DNA of 64,000 nt from Planctomycetaceae bacterium (GCA_021732995.1 JAKFWA010000132.1:84042-148041); one strand, 5' to 3'; counted from the stretch's first letter, positions 44,325 through 53,730 are shown. Numbers and translations: made by a program. The notes: generated by a model from the letters alone, not told the origin.

Positions 44325-45506
44325 TCAGCTTGCATCGGCAATAAGGACCACGGTGAACGTACTGCCGCGGTCAACTTCGCTGGTGACTTCGAGCGTGCCG
44401 CAGTTCTTTTCAAGAATGGCATGGGTCAACGCCAAACCTAAACCGATGCCACGTGCTTTCGTCGAGCGAAAGGGTTCGCGGATGCGCGGCAAGTCTTCCG
44501 CTTTGATTCCGCATCCGGTGTCAGTAACCGCCACTTCGATGCGATCTCGTACAAGCCGAGCAGAGAGCGTCAGCGTACCACCATTGCTCATGGATTCGCA
44601 GCCGTTGCGGATCAAGTTGCTGAATGCAATCGCGAGTTGCTTCTCATCGGCCAATGCACAAGGGAGGTGGTCCGGAATATCCCAGACCAATTGGACGTTC
44701 TCTGGCCATGAGTCCGTCGGCACTGATTTTCGAAGGCACTCCAGAACTGAAGTGGCCTGCAGGTTCGCAGTGGGCAGTTTTGCGAATTCTGACAACGCTG
44801 AGATCACGGAGTCTGAAGCCGTCACTTGTCGTTCGATGCGCTCAAGGTGTTCGGCAACTTTTTCGGGAGTCGCGTTCTTCGCATTTTGTAGATAATACAC
44901 CGACGTTCGCATGACGTTGAGCGGGTTTCGTAATTCATGAGCAACTCCGCCTGCGACGCGGCCAATGGCGGCCAAGCGTTCGACTCGCATCAAGCGATCA
45001 TTTAAGGCTGTTTCATAGGCATCTTGTATGATGGCAAGATCGAGGTCCATCAAAGAATTTACTGCCTGTATTGTCACCGCCAGTTCTTCGGGATCGGCTT
45101 CCGCAGGCCAGTTCAGCCGAAGAGCTTGCACGAGTCCTTTCCGTAAGCGAGAGACTGCAGCTTCAACATACACCTGCTTCAAGCCGATCTCCACATGGCG
45201 ATAGCCGACGCGAAACCGCCGCTCGACGTAAGCTAAATCATAAGGTCCGGTGACGAGTTCCTTCAGCCAGGCAATCAGCGTCAACTTCAGTCTTTGGACT
45301 TGTGCCTCTCCACCTGTAATGACCCGACGGGTCTCCTCGTGTTCGCCCAACTCGCGATAGAAGTCGTCGACCAGCTCTGCGAAGGAGGGCTCGACGAGTT
45401 TACCAGCTCGCATCACCAAGTCGGCGTCGCGCGGTGTCCATCCAACGTATTTTTGAATGTCTTGATACCGCTGGAAGAGCTCATCGACACGTACATCAAG
45501 CGCCAC
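44325..45506 (-). CDS. Globin-coupled sensor histidine kinase
   Basis: 393 residues from GTG 45506 (AAGAGGTCGG upstream). Residues about 1-165 are a sensor globin of the protoglobin type ('FQRYQDIQKYVGWTPRDADL', 'VGYRHVEIGLKQVYVEAAV' with a candidate proximal His). Then HisKA with H box 'GGVAHELRNPLNVMRTS', and HATPase with 'NLIRNGCESM', 'DTGCGI' and 'GIGLGLAL'. No transmembrane helix, so it is a soluble heme-based O2/NO/CO sensor. Faces the NtrC-type regulator gene tail to tail. Confidence 0.9.
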   Translation of the reverse strand: MALDVRVDELFQRYQDIQKYVGWTPRDADLVMRAGKLVEPSFAELVDDFYRELGEHEETRRVITGGEAQVQRLKLTLIAWLKELVTGPYDLAYVERRFRVGYRHVEIGLKQVYVEAAVSRLRKGLVQALRLNWPAEADPEELAVTIQAVNSLMDLDLAIIQDAYETALNDRLMRVERLAAIGRVAGGVAHELRNPLNVMRTSVYYLQNAKNATPEKVAEHLERIERQVTASDSVISALSEFAKLPTANLQATSVLECLRKSVPTDSWPENVQLVWDIPDHLPCALADEKQLAIAFSNLIRNGCESMSNGGTLTLSARLVRDRIEVAVTDTGCGIKAEDLPRIREPFRSTKARGIGLGLALTHAILEKNCGTLEVTSEVDRGSTFTVVLIADAS

Positions 45507-45650
45507 AGCCGACCTCTTTGGGAAGCAACTTAGGACCGATCAAGTAGGATCACTGTAGCTTTCCCACCTAAGCATTCCGATGGATAATTCTGTCTAAATT
45601 CCTTCGAAGATTCATGCAGTAAACACGCCGAGACGGCCACCACACGTTGA

Positions 45651-46322
45651 CTAACTGTCTTCAAGCTCCCACTCCAGGAAGAGCTCAAAGCTTTCTGCCT
45701 CAGCGGCAAGCAATTCGTCGATCTGGCATGGGTCCAGCAAGGCCGAGCGCTTGTCCGCTGCGATCACGAAACCTTGTGAAGCGATGATCGTGCCACCCGC
45801 GACAACCACTCGAGTCTCAGAAATGACGTTGGCCTGCTGTTCCCGGAATTCCTTCAACGACAGTGTCGGTTTCAATGAAGCCTTCTGATTGGCCGGGAGA
45901 TTGAGCGACAGCTTCCTGCGATTGCCGGTTTGGATGAACCGTGCCTGCGCGATGATCTGGCCGTTTTCATCTTTGAACGTGCAGAACTTTTCCAGTGCAG
46001 CAGCCGAGGGAAACTTCGCGGTGGTGAGGGTCGCATAGGGCTCCTCGCGTCGCACCCAGGTTGCGTCCAGCACCTTGCCACCAGCTGCAGTGATTCGCCG
46101 GCAGTCGGAGTCTTCCCGCGCATCAAATGCCGCGACAAAGCTCTTGAGTTGCAGTATCCCCTTCTCACCTTTCTCCGTCGAACGCACGTTGGACTGAAAA
46201 CGGACCCAATCGGCGGATCCATCGGACCGAATCGTAAGGGTCGTCAGTTCGTCGTTGATGATGCAGCCGGCGAGCATAAAGAACGCAACGACGAAGAGTG
46301 AACTCAGTAGAATGCTTTTCAT
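45651..46322 (-). CDS. Lipoprotein of unknown function
   Basis: 223 residues; signal peptide ending in a lipobox ('FMLAGC'). The mature part begins 'IINDELTTLTIRSDGSADWV', a beta-rich sequence with no motif I recognise. It is the gene upstream of the sensor kinase on the same strand, 144 bases away. Confidence 0.7.
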   Translation of the reverse strand: MKSILLSSLFVVAFFMLAGCIINDELTTLTIRSDGSADWVRFQSNVRSTEKGEKGILQLKSFVAAFDAREDSDCRRITAAGGKVLDATWVRREEPYATLTTAKFPSAAALEKFCTFKDENGQIIAQARFIQTGNRRKLSLNLPANQKASLKPTLSLKEFREQQANVISETRVVVAGGTIIASQGFVIAADKRSALLDPCQIDELLAAEAESFELFLEWELEDS

Positions 46323-46688
46323 GACTCAGACCTCACCAGGTTTGAATTGGGCATTGAACGTCTGCGCGATGTGCGTCCAACCTTCCCACCCGGTTCACAG
46401 GTGGCACTCGACTAAGAGCGAAGACTGCGCCAAACACTCGGGGGAGGCAAAAACGCAGAGCTCCGCCGGGGCCGAGCAAAGGTCGAAGGATCGCCATGCC
46501 TGAGAAATGCTGCGTTTTTTTGGCGAATTCACCTCTGGACTTGTTGAGGACTCGCTAGTGTTCTGCAAAATGCCCGGATCAAAAGGGCCATCCTCAGTCT
46601 CGGTGTGCGCGGTGTCGCACAGCGTCGAGAACAGTCGGAGGGTTGCCGCACACTTGGACCACGGCTCTCATCCCATTGCGTTTTCATC
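46323..46688. other. Intergenic region between divergent lipoprotein and regulator genes
   Basis: No gene, hairpin or convincing promoter is seen. A TGGCAC at 46403 lacks the partner GC element. Confidence 0.4.
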
Positions 46689-47423
46689 ATGACACCCAAG
46701 CCGCCAGCCCACATCCTGGTAGTCGATGACGACTTCGACACGCGAGCCAATTTGGCCGATATCTTGTCCGTCTACGGCTACGAGGTCCAAACGGCTGCCG
46801 ACGCGACCAGTGCTCTGCAATTACTCGATGATCGCGACTTCGATGTAGTTCTGCTCGACTTGAAGATGCCTGGGATCGATGGATTGCAACTTTACAGTGA
46901 GTTAAAGCGACGCTCGCCAGCGACGGTTGCCATTCTCATCACGGGCTTCGCTGACATCGAGACGCGTCGGCGCGCGGGACAACTGGGAGTGTGGAAGATT
47001 CTCTCCAAACCCGTGGATGTTCCAGCCCTGCTGCCGCTGATCTCTGAGGCCGCAGAACAGCCCCTGCTGTTGATCGTTGATGACGACCGTGATTTTTGTG
47101 CGAACCTCTATGACATCTTGCGGGATCGATCTTTTCGCGTAGGAATCGCTGGTTCGGCACAGGATGCCGTGCAGCAATTGAGCCGCAAGAATTACCAGAT
47201 CGTCGTGGTGGATTGGCAACTGCCCGACGCTGACGGCCTGGCATTATTGGAACAGTTTCGCGGTCAACATCCTCAGATGCGTGCGATGCTGTGTACCGGA
47301 CATCGTCACGAACTCAGCGAATTGTTGCAGTTGACGTCGCGCAAGAGCGCCGACGTGTTTTTCTACAAGCCCCTGGATATGCATAACTTCGTGGGCACGC
47401 TCCAAAATTGGGTGGCCAACTAG
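46689..47423 (+). CDS. Tandem double-receiver protein (REC-REC)
   Basis: 244 residues from ATG 46689 (a longer in-frame start at 46605 adds a Ser/Arg leader). Two complete receiver domains: the first with 'VVDDDFDTR', 'VVLLDLKMPG' and 'LSKPVD'; the second with 'IVDDDRDFCANL', 'IVVVDWQLPDADG' and 'FYKPLD'. There is no output domain. It may act as a phosphate sink or relay with the hybrid kinase encoded 22 bases downstream. Confidence 0.88.
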   Translation: MTPKPPAHILVVDDDFDTRANLADILSVYGYEVQTAADATSALQLLDDRDFDVVLLDLKMPGIDGLQLYSELKRRSPATVAILITGFADIETRRRAGQLGVWKILSKPVDVPALLPLISEAAEQPLLLIVDDDRDFCANLYDILRDRSFRVGIAGSAQDAVQQLSRKNYQIVVVDWQLPDADGLALLEQFRGQHPQMRAMLCTGHRHELSELLQLTSRKSADVFFYKPLDMHNFVGTLQNWVAN

Positions 47424-47444
47424 TTTCTCGCAGTGGAGCTGCCA

Positions 47445-48578
47445 ATGTCTCAACTGCCCGTTGACACAGTGGATCATGACGCCATGGTGCCGATGTCGCT
47501 CCTCATTGTGGAAGACGACGCTGACACCCGTGGCAACCTGATCGACATTCTGGACATGGACGGCTACCGCGTTCAGGCCGCCGATTCATTCAGCCAAGCG
47601 CGGCGTGAAGCCCACTGGAATGACTATTTCGCCGTTGTGCTGGACCGCAAACTGCCGGACGGCAATTCGGAAGAGTTCTTGCCTGAACTCAAACAACTGG
47701 CGCCTCACGCCGCAGTCGTCATCGTGACGGGCCACGAGGATCTGATAGGCGCGATCGCTGCGCTGCGCAATGGCGCTTCCGACTATCTCATCAAGCCTGT
47801 TGACCCAGATATCCTGCGTGCTCGACTCCGACAACTGGCCGAAAAGCGTCAAGCTGAGTTGGCCTTGATCGCGGCGAATCGTCGCATGTTGCAGGCCGAG
47901 CGACTGGCAGCCATCGGGCAGATGATGACGGGACTCGTGCATGAGAGTCGCAACGCGCTGCAGCGAAGCGGGGCGTGCCTGGAGATGCTGAGCTTGAATC
48001 TGGAGGGGCAATCTGAATCACTCGACTTGCTGGCGAAAGTACAGAAAGCTCAAAAGCAGTTGCACGAATTGTTTGAGCAAGTCCGTGACTATGCTGCCCC
48101 GATCAAATTGAGACTTACTGTCTGCGACGTCCGAGACGTGTTGGAAGAAACCTGGGAGAATCTGTTTTGGATCAGGCAGGGGCGAACCGTTGCATTCACC
48201 ATGCGCCGTGATCTTCCCGTGCCGCTGTGTGTCATTGACGCAGGCCGCGTCGAGCAGGTCTTTCGCAATATCTTTGAGAACTCGCTCGCGGCTTGTACCG
48301 ATTCGGTACGAATTGAAGTTACGTGGAAAGCGTCTGTTCTTCAGGGACGTCCCGCATGGCAGTTTTCCATCAGCGACAACGGTCCCGGCATGACCACCGA
48401 ACAGCGTCAGAAAATCTTCGAGCCCTTCTTCACTACAAAGCCGAATGGCACTGGGCTTGGCATGGCAATCAGCAAACGCATCATCGACGAGCACGAGGGA
48501 CTTATATCGGTCAATGAGTCCTGCACCGAGGGAACAGAGATCGTCATCACGCTGCGCGCATCAGAGCGCACTTCCTGA
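47445..48578 (+). CDS. Receiver-histidine kinase fusion
   Basis: 377 residues from ATG 47445 (GGAG at 47434-47437). Receiver first (about 10-125; 'VEDDADTRG', 'VVLDRKLPDG', 'LIKPVD'), then a kinase with H box 'GLVHESRNALQRSG', N box 'NIFENSLAAC', 'DNGPGM' and 'GTGLGMAISKRI'. No membrane or sensor domain, so input must come by phosphotransfer, possibly from the double-receiver protein or the globin kinase. The order receiver-then-kinase is the reverse of most hybrids. Confidence 0.9.
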   Translation: MSQLPVDTVDHDAMVPMSLLIVEDDADTRGNLIDILDMDGYRVQAADSFSQARREAHWNDYFAVVLDRKLPDGNSEEFLPELKQLAPHAAVVIVTGHEDLIGAIAALRNGASDYLIKPVDPDILRARLRQLAEKRQAELALIAANRRMLQAERLAAIGQMMTGLVHESRNALQRSGACLEMLSLNLEGQSESLDLLAKVQKAQKQLHELFEQVRDYAAPIKLRLTVCDVRDVLEETWENLFWIRQGRTVAFTMRRDLPVPLCVIDAGRVEQVFRNIFENSLAACTDSVRIEVTWKASVLQGRPAWQFSISDNGPGMTTEQRQKIFEPFFTTKPNGTGLGMAISKRIIDEHEGLISVNESCTEGTEIVITLRASERTS

Positions 48579-48851
48579 GACACATCAAGGATGTTCCGTG
48601 AGCTATTTCATCATCTGAAGGACGGCGTGATTCGCCCGCAGGAGTGTGCGGACTGCCCGAATACGCTCACCCCGCCGTCCCTGTTAGGGTTTCGGTGCCG
48701 GAACTCCGCCACATTGCAGATGCGTGCGGCTACCAGGGAATCTCGACCTTGCGCTTACGACGTTTGTCAGAGTTACTGAGTTTTCGGCATTCCGTTCGCT
48801 GAATGACGCCCGCATTACAAACGGGCCAAGTCTCAGTAACGGGGAACAAAC

Positions 48852-49298
48852 ATGAGCACCCAAGCGCCTCCCATCATTCACGACCATGCCGGACTGTTGT
48901 CACAACTTGAGGTCATCAATCAGTGGTGGCCCGATTCACATCAGAAGGTCATTGCTGGTATTCATTCGCGTGAAATTCAGGCTCGCCTGAAAGCCCTGCG
49001 AGAATCTTTGATGGAACATTTTGCCGCTGAAGAATGTGAAGGGCTCCTGCCCCAGGATGTGCGGCTGGAACCGGACGATGTGGGCATTGCGGTGCAATTG
49101 CTGGGAGAGCATCAGAGCTTGCTGGAACAACTCAACTTGGTAATGCAGGAAACGCCGCGTTCAACGGGCTCTCTTGCTGACTGGGCTCTGGCCCACCAAG
49201 ACTTCGACCGATTCAGCGAGCGGTTGACACAGCACGAACAAGCAGAGATCGATTTACTCCAACGAGTATGTGACGAAGAAACCGGCGTCCCAGATTAG
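48852..49298 (+). CDS. Hemerythrin HHE domain protein
   Basis: 148 residues; ATG with GGGGAAC upstream. Four-helix iron-binding pattern: 'HDHAGLLSQLEVI', 'LMEHFAAEECEGLL', 'LLGEHQSLLEQL' and 'LTQHEQAEIDLLQ', the His/Glu set of HHE proteins that bind O2 or NO at a di-iron site. It fits the low-oxygen theme. A weak GG-N10-GC sigma-54-like match (48785-48800) lies 51 bases upstream. Confidence 0.8.
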   Translation: MSTQAPPIIHDHAGLLSQLEVINQWWPDSHQKVIAGIHSREIQARLKALRESLMEHFAAEECEGLLPQDVRLEPDDVGIAVQLLGEHQSLLEQLNLVMQETPRSTGSLADWALAHQDFDRFSERLTQHEQAEIDLLQRVCDEETGVPD

Positions 49299-49416
49299 GG
49301 ACGTAGTTTGAAGACCGCGCTCATGGTTCTGGCAGAGTATCACTTCGAGTTCCACGGCCTGACTATCGCCCATCAACGGGATTCCCACCTTCCGAGACTA
49401 TTGCCTGAGGTTCGTG

Positions 49417-50403
49417 ATGCGTGCGATGCTCCTCGAAAGCCCTGGTCAGCCGCTGCGTTTGGCCGAGTGCCCGATTCCCAGTCCTGAGCCTCATCAACTC
49501 TTGGTGAGAATCTCTGCTTGCGGGGTTTGTCGTACCGATCTGCATGTGGTGGATGGCGAATTGGCTAATCCCAAGAGACCAGTCGCTCCCGGTCATGAAA
49601 TCGTAGGCGTTGTTGAGCAGAAGGGTGAGGCGGTCGGACGGTTTCAAATCGGGGATCGCATCGGCATTCCATGGCTGGGGCATACTTGTGGAACTTGTCG
49701 GTTCTGCCGTAGCGGGCGAGAGAACCTCTGCGAGTCCGCGCGCTTCACGGGGTATCAATTGGACGGAGGTTATGCGGAATACACCGTGGCAGATCAACAT
49801 TTCTGTTTTCATATTCCCGAGATGTACTCCGATGCCGAAGCGGCGCCTTTGTTGTGTGCAGGTTTGATTGGATATCGGTCGCTGGTCATGGCTGGCGACG
49901 CTCAACGTCTGGGGATCTATGGTTTCGGAGCGGCGGCTCACATCGTGGCTCAGATAGCTCGGTTTCAAGGCCGTGAAGTTTATGCCTTCACTCGCCCCGA
50001 TGATCAGGAAGCCCAGCAGTTCGCGCGCGATCACGGAGCGATCTGGGCGGGTGACGCGACCACTGCTTCGCCTGAGTTGCTGGATGCGGCGATCTTGTTT
50101 GCTCCTGCTGGCGAACTGGTTCCGGCGGCGCTGCGATCTCTTGATAAAGGTGGGACCGTCGTCTGTGGCGGAATCCACATGAGCGATATTCCCAGCTTCC
50201 CTTACAGGTTGCTATGGGGCGAACGAGTGGTTCGGTCGGTGGCGAACCTCACGCGCCGCGACGGAGAAGAGTTCCTCAAGATTGCTCCGCAAATCCCGAT
50301 TCGGCCCGAAGTGCAATTGTTCCCGTTGGCTCAAGCGAATGAAGCCCTGTCCGCGCTGCGTAACGGGCAAGTGCGCGGCGCCGCTGTGTTGGTAACCTCC
50401 TGA
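49417..50403 (+). CDS. Zinc-dependent alcohol dehydrogenase
   Basis: 328 residues from ATG 49417, behind GAGG; a GTG directly before it is equivalent. Medium-chain dehydrogenase: catalytic zinc ligands in 'CGVCRTDLHVVDGE' and 'GHEIVG', structural zinc cysteines in 'CGTCRFCRSGRENLC', and a cofactor-binding 'GIYGFGAAAH'. The loop is GxGxxx-like but non-canonical ('GFGAAA'), as in the AdhA-type group of low-oxygen regulons. Likely interconverts alcohols and aldehydes with NAD(H). Confidence 0.9.
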   Translation: MRAMLLESPGQPLRLAECPIPSPEPHQLLVRISACGVCRTDLHVVDGELANPKRPVAPGHEIVGVVEQKGEAVGRFQIGDRIGIPWLGHTCGTCRFCRSGRENLCESARFTGYQLDGGYAEYTVADQHFCFHIPEMYSDAEAAPLLCAGLIGYRSLVMAGDAQRLGIYGFGAAAHIVAQIARFQGREVYAFTRPDDQEAQQFARDHGAIWAGDATTASPELLDAAILFAPAGELVPAALRSLDKGGTVVCGGIHMSDIPSFPYRLLWGERVVRSVANLTRRDGEEFLKIAPQIPIRPEVQLFPLAQANEALSALRNGQVRGAAVLVTS

Positions 50404-50516
50404 CTGCCTAGCGTGCGGCTCATCAGCGAACGTCTCGCCAGAGCGCACTGCGGGACCTCGTCAGCCTGCTGATGTATGATGCAGCCCTTGAAGGAACTCG
50501 TGAGTTCGAGGTGACA

Positions 50517-52124
50517 ATGAGTGGTGAGTCGACGGTGCCTCTGCCTGACTTGATCGCGGCGTTCGCGCAGCCTGACGCGTATCCTTATAGCGTGGATCAT
50601 GTGGAAGTTCGGCAGACGCATATCTCGCTTGTGTTTCTGGCCGGGCCTTGGGTCTTCAAGATCAAGAAGCCGGTGCGTCTGCCCTTTCTGGATTTCAATT
50701 CGTTGGAGCGGCGCCACTTCTTCTGCCAAGAGGAAGTCCGCATCAACGGGCCGTTGGCGCCCGACGTCTATCAAGGAGTCGTGCCCATTCGAAAGGATGC
50801 CAACGGCGTCCACTTTGGAGGCGAAGGCACCATTGTCGAATGGGCGGTGCAGATGGAGCGACTTCCGAACGACCTCACATTAGACGTCAGGCTGCGAAGT
50901 GGCGTCTTAACGAAGGACCAAGTCACGCTTTTCGCTCGTCGAGCGGCTCAGTTTCATCAAGCTGCACGCCGAGACACGCAAACAGCACGGTGGGGGCGAT
51001 TCTCTGTCATCGCCAAGTCGGTTCGGGAGAATCTTGACTATGCGAGGACGCAACACGAATCGGCAATCGCTCCTTGTGTTCTGGATCAACTTCATCAGGT
51101 CACAGAGCGCTCGCTTGCTTCTCTGGGTGATCTGATCGATCAGCGGGCGTCTGCGGGTTTTGTCCGCGAATTACACGGAGATCTGCATCTCGACCATGTG
51201 TATCTCTTCGAGGATCGTGAACCGCCGCGCGATCTGCTGATGATTGATGCCATCGAGTTCAATGAAGCGTTTCGCTGCATTGATGTAGTTGCCGATATGG
51301 CCTTCTGTGTAATGGACTTCGAAGCGCATGGTCGTCGAGACTTGGGACGTCACTTTGCTGAGACTTACTTCGCAGCCACCGGCGATGCTGAGGGGCGAGT
51401 CTTGTTGCCACTCTTCGCGTCGTATCGCGCAGCAGTTCGCGCGAAGGTCAACGGAATGCTGGCGAGTGAGGGCGAGGTCAGCGATGCCGATCGGAAAGCA
51501 GCCTTCGATCGCTCTTCCGCATTTTGGTTATTGGCATGGGGACTGCTCGCAGAGCCCAACTTACGCCCTGCGTTGCTGTTGGTATCAGGCCTGCCGGGGA
51601 CTGGTAAGTCGGTGCTCGCTCGTCGTCTTGGCGAGCGGGCCAACTTCGAAGTGATTCGCTCTGACGTCGTGCGAAAAGAACTCGCGGCAGTGAGCTGCCC
51701 TGCCGCCGCGAACTATGGTGACGGCCTGTATTCGTCGGAATGGAATGACCGTACTTACTCGGAATGTCTACGCCGCGTGGAGTTGCTGTTACGCAGCGGC
51801 AAGCGAGTGATTGTTGATGCCACCTTCTCAAACGACAGTCGCCGGAGAGATTTTCTCAACCTGGCCGATCGGTTGTTTGTTCCGATGCTGTGGCTGGTCT
51901 GTGAAGCCAGTGAAGAGTCAGTTCATCAACGCCTGGATGCGCGCCGTGGCGATGCTTCTGACGCAAACTGGTCCATTTATCAACAGGCCGCTGAGCATTG
52001 GGAAGTGCCACAGCCACAAACGCAACAAGCGCTCCGAGCAATCGACTCGAACGGTTCTCCCGATGAAGTGTTGGCTCAGGTTCATCGTCTATTGATCGAC
52101 GAAGCACTGGCCAACCCAAACTGA
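50517..52124 (+). CDS. Aminoglycoside-phosphotransferase-like / P-loop kinase fusion
   Basis: 535 residues from ATG 50517 (GAGGTGA four bases upstream); the earlier ATG at 50472 is less supported. N-terminal half resembles APH/choline kinase fold: 'WVFKIKKPV', 'HGDLHLDHVYL' (catalytic HGD) and 'LMIDAIEFNE' (metal-binding Asp). C-terminal half is a P-loop domain with 'VSGLPGTGKSVLA' (Walker A) and 'RSDVVRKEL', similar to zeta-toxin/polynucleotide-type kinases. Such fusions occur beside universal stress proteins and alcohol dehydrogenases in dormancy-type regulons. Substrate unknown. Confidence 0.85.
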   Translation: MSGESTVPLPDLIAAFAQPDAYPYSVDHVEVRQTHISLVFLAGPWVFKIKKPVRLPFLDFNSLERRHFFCQEEVRINGPLAPDVYQGVVPIRKDANGVHFGGEGTIVEWAVQMERLPNDLTLDVRLRSGVLTKDQVTLFARRAAQFHQAARRDTQTARWGRFSVIAKSVRENLDYARTQHESAIAPCVLDQLHQVTERSLASLGDLIDQRASAGFVRELHGDLHLDHVYLFEDREPPRDLLMIDAIEFNEAFRCIDVVADMAFCVMDFEAHGRRDLGRHFAETYFAATGDAEGRVLLPLFASYRAAVRAKVNGMLASEGEVSDADRKAAFDRSSAFWLLAWGLLAEPNLRPALLLVSGLPGTGKSVLARRLGERANFEVIRSDVVRKELAAVSCPAAANYGDGLYSSEWNDRTYSECLRRVELLLRSGKRVIVDATFSNDSRRRDFLNLADRLFVPMLWLVCEASEESVHQRLDARRGDASDANWSIYQQAAEHWEVPQPQTQQALRAIDSNGSPDEVLAQVHRLLIDEALANPN

Positions 52125-52231
52125 GTCACTCGTTTGGCGAGTGTCGCTGGCCCCTGATTTGTGAACTCTTCACGGCAGCGGCGGAGGTGGCGCAATCGTT
52201 GACGCTCCACCACCGCCACTTTTGCCGATTA

Positions 52232-53035
52232 CTAGAATTCATCAATGCGACGCGGAGACCACCACTCACCAGTCGGTGTGATCCATAGCGGACTGCCATC
52301 CGGCAGTTCAAGCACTGGAGGCTTCGGATGCGCGCCGTCGAGATGGTGCAGAAGATCGTGACGGTCATGGCTGGGCAAGTCCTTTGTGGCCCCAACCTGC
52401 TTGTGGATCTCGGCTCGAGTGCCTTCAAACTCAAAGCGACGAGACTGTCCGTCGTTGCCTCTGAATTCAACCACCAATTGCAGGCGTTCCTGACCCAGCC
52501 GGCGAATAGAGATGAATTCAAAGCCTTCGAGATTTGCCTCGTTTGGCTTCAGGGGCTGCAGCAAGTTCCATTGAGGCCAGGGAGCGAGCGTCCGCGGCTT
52601 TCCGGTCAGAACTTGACGATCGTCGAGAGTCACTTTGGTTTCAGCGATCTTGCCGTGATGCACGAAGCTAATAACGACTTCGTGTCCCGGACGATCCGAG
52701 CGTACGAGCTTGATGAGTTGCTCAACCGCGAACAACTTCTGGTCTCCGTAACTCACGAGAATGTCATGAGACTGGATCCCCGCTCTAGCGGCCGGGCTAT
52801 TCGGTGCTACCGCGACGACTAGCACCCCCTGTTCCTTATCAAGAACTCCGGGTAGGTGAGCGCCCAAAGATGCGTGCAACGGCGCAACGCTCAACCCGAG
52901 ATGTCCCTCGTTCCGTGTTTGGGCCTCGATCACTTTGGGTGCTGGTGCAGGTTCATCCGCCCCTTCAAGGCTGGCCACTGCGGCAGTGGTGGCGACCAAC
53001 GCCAGTATCGCACGATGCAGGAATGTTACTCTCAT
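52232..53035 (-). CDS. Secreted PDZ-domain protein
   Basis: 267 residues from ATG 53035, preceded by GGAGGATCGTC, which decides the start over the much longer frame reaching 53335. Signal peptide ('FLHRAILALVATTAAVASLEG'; shown in part), then a PDZ domain about residues 75-150 with 'GVLVVAVAPNSPAARAGIQ' and 'DILVSYGDQKL'. The rest is beta-rich with no family seen. No protease domain is present. A near-consensus sigma-54 site lies 91 bases upstream. Confidence 0.85.
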   Translation of the reverse strand: MRVTFLHRAILALVATTAAVASLEGADEPAPAPKVIEAQTRNEGHLGLSVAPLHASLGAHLPGVLDKEQGVLVVAVAPNSPAARAGIQSHDILVSYGDQKLFAVEQLIKLVRSDRPGHEVVISFVHHGKIAETKVTLDDRQVLTGKPRTLAPWPQWNLLQPLKPNEANLEGFEFISIRRLGQERLQLVVEFRGNDGQSRRFEFEGTRAEIHKQVGATKDLPSHDRHDLLHHLDGAHPKPPVLELPDGSPLWITPTGEWWSPRRIDEF

Positions 53036-53125
53036 GACGATCCTCCATAATGTCGTTGAAGAAGAGTTCAAATTGCTCTCATGCTCGAATGTGTAAGCAG
53101 AGAGACGCCATCTGGGATTCGTCAA

Positions 53126-53141
53126 CGCAGATCGTGTGCCA
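53126..53141 (-). promoter_or_regulatory. Candidate sigma-54 promoter for the PDZ gene
   Basis: On the minus strand TGGCAC-ACGAT-CTGCG: the -24 half is perfect and GC is correctly spaced, while the -12 half has C for T and G for W. Ends about 90 bases before the start codon. Confidence 0.45.
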
Positions 53142-53344
53142 GTCGCAGAATGCCTGCGCGTGAGAAAACGCAAATTGTATAATTGCCAAATCCCTTGATT
53201 CGTAGCGAAATCGCAGAATCCTCGGCCGACCTGGACATTAATGAGAGGTGCGCATGGTCGCCCCTCGGTCGGCAACCTCCGCAGTTCGTGCGGAACCGTG
53301 AATGGAGTGTGTCGAGAACGCACGCAGCACGTCATTTTGCTATA

Positions 53345-53730
53345 CTTTCCGATGAAAGGTTGGGCGTCCGACTGCCCAAATGAGCCATCGCCGCATAGCT
53401 TGGAAATGGGGGTGCGAATGGCTCATTGATCTGTCCAACGCGTGCGGCGTCGAATTGCCGCTGCAGCTCCTGAACTCGGTCTAGCAGATCGAGCACTGCG
53501 GTTATTCCGAGCATGTTGATACCGAGGTCGCAGCTCAGACGTCGTCTGGCTCGCAGACGTGTGACACAAGGAGCTTCAAACCAAACTAGAGCCATCGCCG
53601 CTCGCGCAGTCGTTTTATGGTGCGATGTTCGACAAACAACTGAACCAGCGCGACTGGCTTCTCGGCAGCGTCCACGAGAGATCCAAGCGTGAGCGAACCC
53701 CAAGCTTCCTTGCCGCCATTGCTGCTATCC
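53345..53730 (-). pseudogene. CbpM/MerR-like chaperone-modulator remnant, frameshifted
   Basis: One minus frame encodes 'RLRARRRLSCDLGINMLGIT' and 'AVLDLLDRVQELQRQFD', the MerR-like helix and coiled coil of CbpM-type proteins. The upstream part matches only in another frame ('GSLVDAAEKPVALVQLFVEH'), ended by TAG. So a frameshift separates the halves. No DnaJ/CbpA gene is adjacent. The assignment rests on a limited motif. Confidence 0.45.

Noticed and set aside
48785..49370. Sigma-54 sites before the hemerythrin and alcohol dehydrogenase genes
   Set aside because: Only the GG-N10-GC core fits; such cores are expected by chance about once per 256 positions.
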